Assembly: GCA_025766275.1 (NCBI GenBank)
Contig: JAFKAC010000001.1
Span: 3,844,001 to 3,908,000 of the forward strand
Origin: Lactarius indigo
Lineage: Eukaryota; Basidiomycota; Agaricomycetes; Russulales; Russulaceae
Direction of reading: 5' to 3'
DNA: 64,000 nt
Shown: positions 47,315 to 61,651 of the stretch, piece by piece
Numbering within the stretch: the stretch's first letter is position 1
Layout of the letters: every line of letters starts with the position of its first letter
Notes under the pieces: model-generated
Database searches by the model: none
What the model saw: the letters and a program-made list of their open reading frames with translations, nothing else
What the model was told of the DNA's origin: nothing
Position numbers and translations under genes: made by a program

Positions 47315-50300
47315 CTACGCTTCATATATCCTACACCCTGATAGCAACTCTGCGAATCGGCGGTGTCCATGTGCTATCGCTTCTTCTCTTGGAGTCCGCC
47401 CATAGACGTTCCGTAAATCTGCATCCGCGCCACGTTCTAGTAAGAGCTGGATGGCCTCGAGAGGTCCTGTTACCGATGCGTAATGCAACGCGGCGCCACG
47501 GTCCCTCGATTTTGCATTCACATCGGCACCGTGGTCGAGTAATAACCGTATGATATCCAGATTTCCATATCTCGACGCACTATGCAGCGGAGTCCAGCCG
47601 CCCCTGCTTCGCGCGTCTACCTGCGCACCACGCTCAATTAGTAACTTTGCTACCTCGAGTTTCCCTTTTGACGACGCGGCATGCAATGCGGTCATGCGAA
47701 GGTTGTTCCTTTCGTCGACATCAGCACCACAGTCAAGTAAAGATCGTAAGATGTCAAGCTGTCCATTTTCGGACGCGGTAAACACCGAGGGTCGCTCATC
47801 GTCGGATTGTTTCCCTTCTTCCCCATGTTTCCGTTGCGACTGTACAGTGTCATTTCGTAGTTGGGAGGTTGGAGAGTTCGTCGCGCTATCCATGGACATC
47901 GCACGCGCAATTGGCCTGGATAGGAAGCTCGCAACCTCGGGTTTCCCATGGTCAGATGCCAAGTCCAAATGGGGTCTTGCCGTCGCCAGTACGAATATTG
48001 ACATCCGCACCACTCGCGATAAGGAGCTTCACAATATCGAGATTGCCATTGGATGCTGCTGAGTGCAACGGCGTTCGGCCTTTGCCATTGGGGGAGTCCA
48101 CGTCGGCGCCGCTGTCAATTAAGTAACTGAACAACCTTCAGATGACCGTTATCTGAAGCTACATTCAGTGGGGTCCAGTTGTCCAAGGTTCGAGAGTTCA
48201 CATCCGCCCCCCGCCTGACTAACAGAGATGCTATCTCCAATGACCCGATGGCGGAAGCCAGTAACAATGGTGACACGTGTCCAAGGGTCAGGATATTGAC
48301 GTCTGCGTCATGTTCAAGTAATAAGCGCACAATGTAAACGCGGCCGGTTGCCGATGCTCGGTGTAGTGGACTCTGGCCGCCTTCGTCCAGGACATTTACA
48401 TTAACGCCACATCTGAGAAGTGACAAAGCGACGTCGATGTTTTCTTTAAAGAATGCCGCAAGCAATGGAGTCCCGTGCCACCCTCCCTTGGCATCGATAT
48501 CTCCTGGGCAGCTCGCCATAAGGTTTTCTATGAGCCAGCGGAAACCACAAAGTATGGCGTAATATAACGGGGTCGCCTCTGGCCGCTTCCGGGCGCTCCG
48601 TAGGCATGGGTTCTCTCCAGGGGTCGTCTATGTCGTATATCCAGACCCATGCAGAGAAGTGTGGCTTTCTCTCGGTCGAGCAGGCGTTCTGTGGCATCCC
48701 GGATTGTCGGCAATACATCCTCGGAACTGGCAGTGTTCGAACCAGTGTCGCGCGGCGTAAGTGGCGAGCGGAATGTCCTTGATGACGTCTTTGTTGGTCC
48801 GGTCGTCGAGATGGAGTAAGACACCAAGGGAAGCTTGCGCGAGAGTGGCATGTGCCAAGTGGGGAACGATGTGATAGGGAGAGAGATCCTCGCCTCGCAG
48901 TGGCAAGGCGGTCCTGATGTCAAGAACTCCTTGACGGAAAAGTGGGCAAACTGGACAACCAGAGACCCGTCCACATTCACGAGGGTGATGAGACTAGAGC
49001 ATGCGGCGAGTACGGCTTCGTCCGCGTTGGGTAGTCGCCAACCCGTACTAAATTGGGGGAGTGCTCCCGCATCCAATCGAACTGCCAGAACCTCTGCGAG
49101 CTCCTCGACGCGAAGCGGTCTAACAGCTACCGCAAGACATTGGAAGAGCCGGTGTGCAAACGGTCGCTTCTCTTCATCGATTCGGAGTAACGCTTGTTCA
49201 TATGTTTCATCCAACGACTTCGGCAAGCCATCCAAAGCACTTCGAATACTCGAAGGGAAGCATCGACGCAGGAATCTCCAACTGGCAATAGACCCATCTG
49301 AACCTGCCGCATTTATTGAGCGATTTTTCTGAGAGTGACCATGAAGGAAATCGCTTACATGCCGTCTGCCTTATCTGAGAGCTGTGTCGACGACCAATTG
49401 CTTATTCTCCGCTGTCCATCTTCGCATATTCCGATCGGAGTGCACGACTGATTTAACGTATCCCGAGATATCCGCCATTTGTCCACTTTCTTCGTGAAGT
49501 GAAAGAAGGATCGGTGCTAAGGGTTCGAGAATGATCCGAATGTCGATCTCTGGTCGACTAGAGAGACAAATGTGTACGTTCGGAAGCCGTAAACCAACCA
49601 GATGCTCCAGAAACTGGAGCACCTTTTCACGAGGGGTCGGTATACCAGAGATGTCGGGCGATTCGTCGAGAGCATCTATAATGATGTACGTCGCCGGCTG
49701 TCCTTTGACTTCGAGCATTTCCGTCAGACATTGCAAAAGTGCATCTTCTGAAGGCTGTCGCGTTCCTTCATCGTGGTCCAAATAAAAACGCGAAAAAACA
49801 TGATAGCAGGCATCAGACTTGGCGCTGAGTTGGAAGAGGAGAGAGGAGAGGAGACCGCGTAGGTGTTGCTTCTGAGTGTCCCTGAAATCGAAGAAAAAGT
49901 ATCCCATCAGTGCTAGCCCTGCTCTGCACATCCGGTCGATTTCTTGAATAATTGATGACCTAAGTAGATTGCGTGAATATTTATAAGCGAAGGTGGTGAG
50001 ACGCTACTAACATCAGAACAGATTTTCCCGAACCCGCTGCAGTGAGGGAAAGAAATTAGGACCGTTGCAAGGAGGAATATAGTAACGCACGTTTTCCATG
50101 GATCCATAACAGGGAACCCTTTGCATTCCACTCAGCGAAGATGGCTCCCTGGAAGAACCATGTGGAAGTTCCGTCTTGATGAATTTGGCACGCGATGTTA
50201 TAACTTATCGTAGGATCTGGCGGAGAGAGCCAACTTCGGGAGTCCCTACGCAATTGGTCACCTGCGGCTAGTTCAGCGCAACCAGACCACAATGACAGAA

Positions 50301-51333
50301 CCGACTGAATAACGGACGCCTCATCTTATTTACGTCGTTGGCAACCTGTTGCATCGCATCTGTTGCCCTGGTCAGCCTCTGCAACACCTATTCCGAACAC
50401 AGGAACTAACCCAAAGCCTTCCAGATGCCAGTTCATGGACAACTTTGCCATCTATTAAGCAACTTCTAAGTCGAACAACTGTGACCAGTTGAGCAGACTC
50501 TACGTACCATCCATGACTACCTTCACGTTATTCATGAGGCAGTGAACCACTTCCAGGGTCTGGGCTGCAGTCATCCGACCTTCCTCTTGGGTAAGACGGT
50601 CCAGCCTCTGCAGGACAGCTTCGATCTCACTCTCCCCTAGTAGTTTCTTCGCGAATTTCTCTGTGACGTGCTGAGCTATCGCATATAGAAGACAAGGGTC
50701 CACTTACTGAATCTGCCTTGCTTTATCTGTTTGGTAGCAAGAGCAAGCACAGAGAATAACTCGACCATTATCTTCACACTTATCTCCGCCAACGACAGAT
50801 CCAACGGGAGATTGGTATAGATCCGAAGGCGTTTAAGGAAATTTCCAACACAGTCGAACAAGTCAACGAGCGCATCATAGCTCGAGCTAACACCGCTGGC
50901 TGCCTGTAGCGCCGAGATAAATAAGGCTGTGTAGTCGGAGAATGGTATACACGTACTGCAAGGAGAATATCCAATCCGGCGAAGATCATCCTTGCTGGTT
51001 GGAACGAGACCTGATAGTAGCAGACCGGTTAAAACGTGAAAGGAGAAGGAACTCATTCAGCTCACCAAGTTGGCGGCCTCTCCAAGAACACCAGAAAAGG
51101 CATGGGTGACGGTCACTAACGGTTTAAGACAATCGATCAACTTGCGGTTTCCTTCCCGATAGTCTTCAAATTCGCTGGCCTTGTCCTCAAGTATTTTGAG
51201 GACGTCATCGGGAGAATTATTGGGGGTCTGAAGCCGGTCAGCAAAAGGGTGCTTGGCTGGGTCTATCCCGGTCTGCTTGGCATAGTCGGCGATGGCCTGC
51301 ATCAAGAATGAGTTGAAATGACGTTGAAGACAT
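47315..51333 (-). CDS. Goodbye-NACHT-ankyrin receptor, second copy
   Basis: The start at 51333 gives MSSTSFQLILDA, reading on after an extra base near 51296 into DYAKQTGIDPAKHPFADRLQ, the Goodbye-type N-terminus. SSSYDALVDLF, IMVELFSVLALATKQIKQGRF and FAKKLLGESEIEAVLQRLDRLTQEE follow. The NACHT part has WLSPPDPTISYNIACQ, a P-loop PGSGKS, MGYFFFDFRD, Walker B YIIIDALDESPD and VHICLSSRPEIDI. After the LPKSLDETYEQALLRID hinge come ten or so ankyrin repeats, ending with LLLERGADADLRN and the stop at 47315. Frame shifts occur near 47968, 48122 and 48580-48900. It is clearly homologous to the gene at 32.7 kb over the same domains but lacks the C2-like end. Candidate non-self sensor. Confidence 0.83.
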
Positions 51334-52383
51334 TTTTGCACACTGTCGAAGCTGTTTGGTAGAGGAAGCACTGGGCCTGGGAAAGACTCACAGCGGGTTC
51401 TGAGCAAGTCCGTACCCTACTATAACATCGCCACACTAGTATAGCATCGATAGACGCACATTTGACCCTAAGCGACGGAGTACGATGTGTACGTCACACG
51501 TCAATCAGTGGTCTGCGCCCTGGTGCTCCGAGACAGCCTGAGTGACTTGCAACAGACCGTAAAGGTACTTACGACGATTATTCGTACTTCAATGACCCCA
51601 CCAGGAATGCTCATAGAAACTCATTCGTAGAACGCAGTTATAGGTTCCCCCCAGTCTATGGGGAGAGCGTGCAACCGATCATGAACCTGTTTCCTGCTCG
51701 TCCGACTGTACGTAATTCCTACCCTCCACGGCCTCAGTTTAATTATTTGATGTCCGGAGGAATGAGCCCTCTTTTGTAGGAGGATGGTGTGGATGTGGCA
51801 CAGCGCACCTCCCAGTGGACTTTGCATTGCCATCTTTGCAAGGAATTGCATTTTCCCTCACACCTTTCCGCCGCCGCCGCGGCATTTGCAGGGCGGTGCA
51901 GCTCCCCCTCCCCTCTTCTAATGGGAACCACATGATTCACGACACGACACCGCATTCTAGCACAATACGACAGATGGCAGACCCATCATGCTGAGTCTGT
52001 GTGAATGTGTCTTGTGCCCCGGGGCATTGGGAACTGCCCCATTGCACAGCACAATAATGCAGCATTAACACCAGCTAGCCCTCATGATGATCCTTTGGGT
52101 TATTCGTTTTTCGTAAGGTGCACAATCTTTTGGCAACGTCAATCAACCCAAGGTACATTGCGGCGTCTCTGCGTGATCGCTCTCCATGGCCATGGCATTC
52201 TCTGTACGTACTGTATCCGTATCTAGCTTTCGAAGATCGTTGAAGGGATATACCGGCGATCGATCAGGCACACCCTTTCCTTCCCTCCTGCTCTTCTGTC
52301 CTTTACCCACTGTCGATTGAGTCACTTCAATCACCCATAGGGATTCGAGTGTATCGAGCCTCGCGGCGCGCCAGCCGAAGCGC
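51334..52383. other. Gene-free interval
   Basis: Promoter side of the second NLR-like gene and further sequence without a recognisable gene. Short frames on both strands lack motifs. Confidence 0.55.
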
Positions 52384-52860
52384 TTAGAATTTGCAGTCCG
52401 AGGACCACGATGGTGGTGTCACCCATACCGTGGGAGTTACAAAACGTGGTTGCGTTGCTCCATTCTTCGCGACCGACGGAGATTGCGACCAGTTGTGGTT
52501 CCGATACCATAACCGGTACTGTAGTTCAACATTACCAGTTATAAGGGGGCAGGAGTTGATGTTGTAGAAGCCCGAGAATGGATAGCACACGAGCACACAG
52601 GCATGTCCGTCTCCCAAAGGAACTCCACGCAGCCTCGCTGGTGGGGTGATGACAAACTCGGGCCTGGAGGCGTGGGATCTGGAATCGTCGTTCTCACAGA
52701 AACGGAGTTCCTCATCCATGGCGACCAGTGCGTGGTTCATGACCGGGATAGCCGAGAACGCCGCGAAAAGGCCGTGACTAGTAAAAGTTAGTTCAAAGTT
52801 GCTCGGCGTGCACACTGGCACATTATCGGTAATTATCTGTAATACAGTATTGTCCTCCAG
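52384..52860 (-). CDS. Hypothetical protein of about 150 residues
   Basis: A long final frame on the minus strand ends at 52384. It reads NVPVCTPSNFELTFTSHGLF, then ends QPRFVTPTVWVTPPSWSSDCKF. An acceptor-like site near 52843 (TATTACAG) could join it to an upstream exon; otherwise the first in-frame ATG-like start is near 52821. No family is recognised. Five to six Cys and several Trp/Pro suggest a folded, possibly extracellular domain, but no signal peptide is visible in this part. It could be a fragment of a larger gene. Confidence 0.35.
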   Translation of the reverse strand: MEDNTVLQIITDNVPVCTPSNFELTFTSHGLFAAFSAIPVMNHALVAMDEELRFCENDDSRSHASRPEFVITPPARLRGVPLGDGHACVLVCYPFSGFYNINSCPLITGNVELQYRLWYRNHNWSQSPSVAKNGATQPRFVTPTVWVTPPSWSSDCKF

Positions 52861-53801
52861 ACTTTGCTTCCGAAAAAGAGTTCTTCAGTCCATTCTCCTA
52901 GCACAATGCGGCCCTCAACAAAGCGTCACACAGAGGCAGATCACGGCACTACTGCACGATCAATGAGCGTTTTGATTCAAATCCGCAACAATTATCTTCG
53001 GCCCGGGCGTACACACTGCCAACCACCACATTCACAGCAAATTTGCTCACTGCGGTGTATGGTCAAAGATGGACTCGCTACGCCAAGTTGACACTGGCTC
53101 GCTATCCGATCCGCTGCGACATTGAAAACTGACGACGAGCGCTGGCCTGTGCTCTTGGGCGGTGCCGCGGCGTGCCAGTGGCGAGTGTGTCGTCCGGGGA
53201 TGCCCGCGGGGGGATAGGCAGGTGTTCGGAAAGCAGCTCGAAGCGACCTTGGGACATTTTCCATCAGGCGCGCAACGTCAATATGAGAACGATCACATAG
53301 GAAAGCGAGGCTGTCTGATGGGTGCCGCTGGCAGGCAAAAAGCATTGCTCGGCGTTCTCAGGCTGATGATGCGCTGTCAGAGATGCAACCAGCTTTGTGA
53401 TTTGCTGTCAGAAATTGAGGTCCGGGCAGGAAATCCATTGTTTCATTGATAAGAGGTGACTGGGCAAGCTCAAAGAGATAACGGGGATAATAAAGAGACG
53501 AGGTCGGCATAGCAACAAGCGCCGAAACGGGACACGATTTTTATGCTTAAAACCGTATTCGACCTTCCAATCCCTGAGATCACCCATCACCTTCCCCCAC
53601 CACCTCGCTTCTCTCCGTTTTTCTTCTCTCGGTGAGTATCTCCTTCGCTCCCTTTCATGTCAACTCATCCATCGCAGGTACCTCTTTGGGCAGCCTGGTC
53701 GCGCCCGTGGTCATTCCTTGTTTTACATTTTTTTTCGAGCACCCAGCAGGCTGATCCACTTCTTGGCAACCTATAACTTTTTAATTGGACTTTGACAAAA
53801 C
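52861..53801. other. Gene-free interval with Rds1-type promoter
   Basis: No gene supported. The last 200 bp before 53802 are pyrimidine-rich, typical of a strong fungal promoter and leader. Confidence 0.5.
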
Positions 53802-55156
53802 ATGCGTCTCTCTACCGCGTCTTTCTTGGCTGCCGCTGTTGCACCCATCGCCGTGTCGGCTGCGCCGTTCCGTCGTGGCACCGACAATAGCACCTTGCTC
53901 GTCCTCCGTGAGTTGCCATTTCGCACATAGATGATTCTGGACCCTGACCCCCCTATCGCTAGAGTTCGCGCATGTCCTCGAGCAGCTCGAGACCCAATTC
54001 TACCAGCAGGCGCTGAGCAAGTTCCAGGCGTCTGACTTTACCGCTGCGGGCTTCAGTTCTGCGGACATCCCTGTCCAGCAGTTCACCGCCATCCAGTCCG
54101 ATGAGGCGGCACACGTTACCGCTCTCGAGGTGCGCATCAAATTCTTGACTCAGCTTCCGTACCTCTCTGACGACCGCTTCGATTGTAGTCGATCATCACC
54201 TCGTTCGGCGAGACTCCCCTCTCGACCTGCAAGTTCGACTTTACCAGCGTGCTTACCGACGTCAAGACCATGGCACCGGTCGCACGTCTCGTTGAGAACG
54301 TCGGTGTCGGCGCGTATCTGGGTGCAGCTCACCTCGTGGTGGACCCGGTCGTCCTCACGGCCGCAGCGTCTATCGTTACCATCGAGGCTCGCCACCAAAC
54401 GATCCTGAACTTGTTCCAGGGCGGCAGCGCTATCCCCCAGGCCTTCGACATCCCCTTACTTCCCCAGGAGGTTCTCTCCATCGCAGGGCCCTTCATCAGT
54501 GGCTGTGATCCTCGGCGTTCCTGGTGCGTGTGCCACGGTAACCACCTCCCATCAAATTGTAAAACTGATGCAACCCCCCTTTAAAGCTAACCCCGCACTC
54601 ACCGCTACCAACACTGGAACCATCACCACCGGCACATCGTTGACGTTCAGCTCGCCCGCCATCAACGGCAGCACCGACGTAAGTTCCGTTCCCCTTACCC
54701 TCTCACCCACCGTCGAATCTCACCTTACATGTCCACACCACACAGAACTTCCACTGCCAGATGCTCGTCGGTGGCGCGCCCTTCTCCATCACGCTCCCGC
54801 TCAACCAATGCGTCGTACCCGACGGCATCAACGGACCCGTCGCGATCTGGGTGACGTCGGACGACCAGCCGCTGAACAACAACTGCAGCGCGACCGCGGG
54901 AGCAACTGCGATCGTCGCGGGCCCGCTCCTCGCGTTCATCGACACGAAGCCAGAGTCCCTCGGCCAGCTCGTCCGCAGTGGCGCCGGCGCACCCCCGCCG
55001 TCGACGACGACGACCGTCCAGCCGTCCCAGGCGAGCTCGATCCTGTCCAACCTCAGCACTCCCCCCGCCAGCACCACCCCCCCGCCCAACAACAACGCGG
55101 CCATCGCCAACGGTGTCTCAATGGTGCCCCTACCGCCACCGATGACTACGACCTAG
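53802..55156 (+). CDS. Rds1-type ferritin-like secreted protein
   Basis: Five exons: 53802-53907, 53963-54129, 54189-54523, 54587-54678 and 54746-55156. The N-terminus MRLSTASFLAAAVAPIAVSA is a signal peptide. QFAHVLEQLETQFYQQAL, QSDEAAHVTALE and TIEARHQTILNL carry the E...ExxH pattern of a ferritin-like four-helix domain. A second domain rich in Thr/Ser includes LTFSSPAINGSTDNFHCQMLVGG. The end is a Ser/Thr/Pro-rich tail of about 60 residues, which may be glycosylated. Rds1-like proteins are induced by stress or glucose limitation and in fruiting of mushrooms; that is family knowledge. One extra C near 54510 separates SGCD from LGVP; exon 3 is one base too long. Confidence 0.88.
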
Positions 55157-55524
55157 CTCAACATGAGCAAAGGGTGTGCCTGAGTGGGGACTGGGGGATG
55201 GGGTCACAGACTTTTAACTACTGACGCCGGATGCGCGAATGCTTACTTTATTGGTGTTTTTGTCGAGTACAGTACAAGGTTTCGTTGTTGATTTCTACCA
55301 GTGTTAAAGTCGCTGCGATCGCCTCGTTGTGTGCGTGATTGCCTTTTCTTTCTACGTGTTATAGGTACCTCTTTTTTCTTCTGGGTCCAAAGCATGCGTT
55401 GTATGGGATGGGAACAGATGGTTCAATACAGATTACGAAGAGCATGTACACATACATAGCGATGGGACAAAGGACAAGAAATGGCAAGAAGAATATAATT
55501 ACTCGCTGCTGTGAGACAGACAGC
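55157..55524. other. Converging 3' regions of the Rds1-type gene and EAF
   Basis: 368 bp with no gene; it should hold both polyadenylation regions. Confidence 0.6.
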
Positions 55525-57312
55525 TTAGTCCTCCTCGCTCTCTTCACTACTCGAGTACTCGTCGTCCTCATCCTCCACCGCAATGCCTCCACCAACGAAC
55601 TGGTTCATCGAAATCGGCCCACCACCTCCACCGCCCGCGCGCGGCGTCGGTGCGACCTCCTCCATAACGACATCCCATTCCTCGTCCCCGTCCCCGTCCC
55701 CATCAGCCGTCGCCCATCGGCTCGTCCTCCCCAAGCAGTTCCATTTCACCGATCAAAAAGTCATCAACCCCGTCGTCCTCCGCAGTCGTCCTCATACGTA
55801 GTCGTCAGTTGCTCCTGGTGCTGCTGAGGCAGGCGATCCGGCTGCGGGAGTATCTCGTCCAAGTCGTCGTCGGACTCCGCCGCCGCAGCAGCAGCAGCCG
55901 CGCCATTGTAATGATGTGCGAGGGGGTCCGGGCCCGCCGATGCCGTGGGTAGCGCGAGGCTGAAGGACGGTTGTGCCGGCGGAGGAGGCGGTGGCGCACT
56001 TGCCGCCACGCCCCGTTTCGTCGTTGCCGTGGGTGCAGACTGACACAGGGTGCGATCGGGCCCCTGATCTCAAAGTCCTCCTCATCGAGATGACGACCAG
56101 CAGCAGAGGCGCGCTTCGTGGTCGTCGGTGACGGTGCAGGCGGCTTGGCGGCCCGGGCGGGCTTTTGAGAGCGGTACTTGTACAGACGTCGGCGTCGGTA
56201 TTGGCGGTTGTGGTTGTGTCGGCGTTTGGGCTTGGTGGTTGGCGTGCGCGGAGGAAGTGCGGGCTTTGGTGGACTGTGGTTGCGCCGCGGACTTCTTGGG
56301 CGGCGGGGGAGGTCGGGTCTTGGGCACCTGTGCCGATTCCTGCGCTGGTGGTGGAGGCGGCATGGGAGAAACTTTTTTCTGGTGCACTGGGCGGGCGCGG
56401 GGGGTCGCCGTCACTGGTGGTGGTGGTGGTGGTGGTGGTGCTATCACGCGTGCAAGCGGCACTTCTCCCTCTTCCTCCTCTTCGCCCTCCTCTAGTTCTT
56501 CAGCGAGAGGGAAGCTCGGGTCTGGTTCGCCGTCCGCGTCCGCGTCGCCGTCGCCATCCGGTGGATCGAGTCCGCCAAAGCAAGCTTCTAGTTGTGCCTC
56601 GAGCTCATCAGCGGCTGTGCGTGCCAGCGAGCGCTGTGGCGCTGGTGTAGATGATGCAGAAGCGGCGGGGGCTGTGTAAGACGCAGGTGTATGTATGTCT
56701 CAGTTGGGTAAGTGTGAGGAAGTAGGGGAGGGGGGGAACGTACGAGAGGCGGTTGGGCGCGCGCGGGGCTGGGCCTTGCCATCAAAGTTGAGGTTGACGA
56801 GCGAGTCGAGCTTTTCTAGCGTGAAGGTCTGCGTCGCCTCGTCGTAGATGAGCACACAGTCCCACTCCTTTGCGGGCTTCTCGTCGCCTTTAAATACGAC
56901 CACTTCGTTGTTCTGCAGAGATACGAAAAACAGGATGCATCAGTAAAAAAAACGCGTTGTATATACGGAAGGGTGCAGGTGTGCGGTGGTAGTGCGCACA
57001 TTGGCTGTGGGACGCTCAACCCGGACGGCGGTGACCTCTCTACCCGGGTTCACCTCGAGGGTGCCCGGCTTTGCAGGGGTCTATCGATGGAGGCTTGTGG
57101 TTATCTGCGAAAGGGGGATTCAGCTGGATGCGAGTCTGACGAGAGGGGGAGGTGTACGCACAGCGGAGTGTATAAAAGTCTCGCTCCGGGAGGTTCTTGT
57201 TCCTCTGCGGTGGTTGCCCCTTACGGGCCTTGAGAGCCTTTGCGAGCGACGAGCCTATGCCGACATTGTGCCTTCCCTGGGCGGGCATCCAAGAGGAGGA
57301 AGCGGTCGCCAT
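55525..57312 (-). CDS. EAF: ELL-associated factor (RNA polymerase II elongation)
   Basis: The first exons are 57312-57162, 57104-57000 and 56912-56744, then a long one. The EAF domain is seen as YNHKPPSID, GREVTAVRVERP, NNEVVVFKGDEKPAKEWDCVLIYDE and FTLEKLDSLVNLNFDG. EAF proteins bind ELL and stimulate elongation by RNA polymerase II; recruitment uses the acidic, Ser-rich C-terminus, here rich in Pro, Ala, Asp and Glu and ending EYSSSEESEED. An extra base near 57064 splits KAG from TLEV. Further frame changes occur in the GC-rich low-complexity part at 55600-56150, so the middle of the protein is uncertain. Poly-Pro and poly-Ala runs are prominent. Confidence 0.82.
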
Positions 57313-57557
57313 TGGCGCTGGGAACAGGGGAAAACGAGGGAGTGTGGTGGGAACAAGGCAAACGCGCAAGCCAACATTAACCTTCGTACCCCGGTCATTT
57401 GCGGCGTCAGAGGCCCTTCACATGTGTCTCTCTGACTTCCGATCCAAGACACATACACAACCTGCTATTGTTGTCTTGGTAGTTATGTGGGTGGAACAGG
57501 ATGGATCAACAAGAGAAAACTAATAAGCAGTCCCAGTGGAGCATCGTAAACAGGCGA

Positions 57558-59197
<1,640 letters not shown>

Positions 59198-60406
59198 TTC
59201 TCGCCTCGACCGTTCAAAAACACGGGCACAAATACCGGAAGTCCGGTCCGCTTCTCACCAGCAACAACTTGGACACGTGCACACGGCCCCCGGGGCGAAT
59301 GGCACGCTTGCAGAACGATCTGGGCACTACATATATTGGCCCACAGGAGATGCCGCGTTATGCGTTACCATGCGCAACTCTCAGACTCATCGCCATGTTG
59401 ACTGATCATCATTTAACCCCCTTGGACTCCCCCGTTCAGCCCATAACAATCAGAGAAGGTAGCATATCGTAAGAGTATCCGACTCGGGACTCTGGACCTC
59501 CTGACATGTCCACAGGTTATCGTACATCTCGTATGTGTCACTCGTATCTCATGCTACTGTACTGTAAGTTTGGGTAATGAAGCGTTAATGAATAATAGCA
59601 AATGGACGTCTTCTTCCTCGAGGCTGAGGCGTGCAGACAGTGTGATCCAAGTTGGGGTGTACTAGTATCCAACGGCCAAGTCACTATAACGACGGTGTCG
59701 TACTCGGTCTATTCAACCCTAACTGAATGAAAGAAGCTCCCGTAAAAGTCGTTCATTCCCAAGTCATCATCATCTCCGAATTACTCCCGGTTATTAGTCC
59801 TCTGCCGTACAGAACGCGGGGAGCAATCATACGGTACAACCCCAAAATTTTGCCCAACTTTCCCTTGTGTTCGTCAACAACACGGGATGAAAGCAGGGGT
59901 CATCGTGAAATAGCGCCGTCCACAACAAAGTCACACAGTCGAGGCCTACGGTGATACGCACCCAAGGATATGTGCTCACTTGAAAAGAAATCCACCCTGT
60001 TTCATAGACAGGAGCTTCATTTAGACGACCGTCATGAATTTACGTCGTCCTGTCGTCCTGTAGGTTTATAAGTTGGCCCCACGAGCGTGGCCAGATCCTT
60101 AGCAGTCCGATTTCGTTGCGCCGATGGGTGCTTCGGCCTTTAAACTGTATCATGTCTCCTGTACCCTAATATCAGCGTCCAATCTCACCGCCGAGTCACC
60201 GGGCTAATACTAGTATCACATCTTCTGTGACGAAAAGGAAGGACCACATGACCTCGCAGTCGGCGGCCAGCCAGAAGCAGGACTCGGGCACCGAAGCACA
60301 GCGGACTCGCACGGAGCATACTTTGCGCATTCATGGACAAAATAACACACACACGATTCCACTCGTAGACCGATCACGTTCGCCCCCCGCATGCGGCAGC
60401 ACTCCT
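59198..60406. other. Gene-free interval between KRR1 and the HIT gene
   Basis: Contains the KRR1 promoter and unassigned sequence. No conserved ORF on either strand. Confidence 0.6.
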
Positions 60407-61155
60407 TCACAACTTGCCCTTCAGTTCGGCTTGGACGAGCGCGAGCTCGTCCTGCGACGGCGACTGCTGAGGCCACTCGACGACGAGTCCCTCCGTTTTC
60501 GAATCGGACGGCTTGGGGATGACGTGGAAGTGGACGTGATCCACGAACTTCGTGTTTGGCGCAAACGCCGTCAATAATCAGCCGGGACTGGACAACTTAG
60601 CATGACGTACCTGATGCGCGATGCGTCCGTTGTTCTAAAGTTTTTTGTTACGGTTGTACGTAACAGGGAGACAGAAGGATCATACCTGCAGGATGTTGTA
60701 GTCCTTAGCGCCCTGGGCTATGGCGATCTTCTTGGCGATGGACAGCGTATCTGCAAGGTACTCATCGGGGACGTCGTGCAACTTCTCACCGTGGACTGCG
60801 AAAGAGATGGAAAGTTACAGAGGGCCCGTCTATACTCGAATAAAGCCCTGACATTTGGGATGACGAGGGAATGGCCCTTCGAGAGGGGGTTGATGTCCAG
60901 GAAGGAGAACCTATAGAGGACGGTCCGTCCAAGGTCGTCGAACACGATCGTGATCGTGATGGAGCACGACTCACGTAAATTCCGTCTCGAGGAGCTTGTA
61001 ACTTGGGATCTCCCCTGTACAGTAGCAACAGCAACAGTACCGCAATTGAGCTAAGCAACGCAAGAACTCGAACCAGCCCGACCTTTGATGATCTTACAGA
61101 AGATGCAGGTTGAGAGAGACCTGGGCGGGTGAAATTCGCGAATCGCGACGATCAT
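60407..61155 (-). CDS. HNT1: Histidine-triad (HINT/Hnt1-type) nucleotide hydrolase
   Basis: Six exons: 61155-61083, 61014-60975, 60910-60853, 60795-60686, 60634-60611 and 60547-60407. STCIFCKIIKGEIPSYKLLE, FSFLDINPLSKGHSLVIP, the block VPDEYLADTLSIAKKIA and the active-site motif HVHFHV are diagnostic. A C-terminal extension EWPQQSPSQDELALVQAEL is usual in fungal members. These enzymes cleave adenosine phosphoramidates. The fifth exon is 24 nt. Phases match except at the exon 3/4 junction (near 60853/60795), which is off by one base, probably another single-base error. The start at 61155 gives a 19-residue extension before the domain. Confidence 0.9.
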
Positions 61156-61651
61156 GCTCTGTTACCTCGCTGCAGATGAGATGCCTTACTTGACGGCTGA
61201 TGTCATGGTAGGTTGTTAGAATGAAGGAACTCAGGACAAGCTGCGACAGAGGCCAGCACCAAACAAGTTAGATAACTCCTGACCAAGCTCCCGACATAGC
61301 TTAGGCGTGGGACGGCGGCAAGGGTGGAGCGGTCCGCTTTGCGAGTCGTCAGCCGACGTCGTTCACAACACAATCCTTGAATGAAGCGAGGAAGACAGCT
61401 ATGTACATACTCGATACTACGACGAATACATGAGGCACTGTAATGTTCAGTATACTAGTTATATGTATAAACAAAGTGTATAAATTACGTGCTCCCTTCC
61501 ACCGGGGCGCTAAACCTATGGGAGGGAAGGGCACGACCGCGTGCGGCCAGCTAATATGGTATCGATAATCAGCCAGTTTCTGAAGTCCGGATGACTATAA
61601 CGATAGACAGCCGCGTCATTTTCACTGGCAAGCCAGAAGAGGAATATTTTC
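61156..61651. other. Gene-free interval
   Basis: About 500 bp without a recognisable gene; the HIT gene promoter and the 3' region of the neighbouring hydrolase. Confidence 0.55.
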
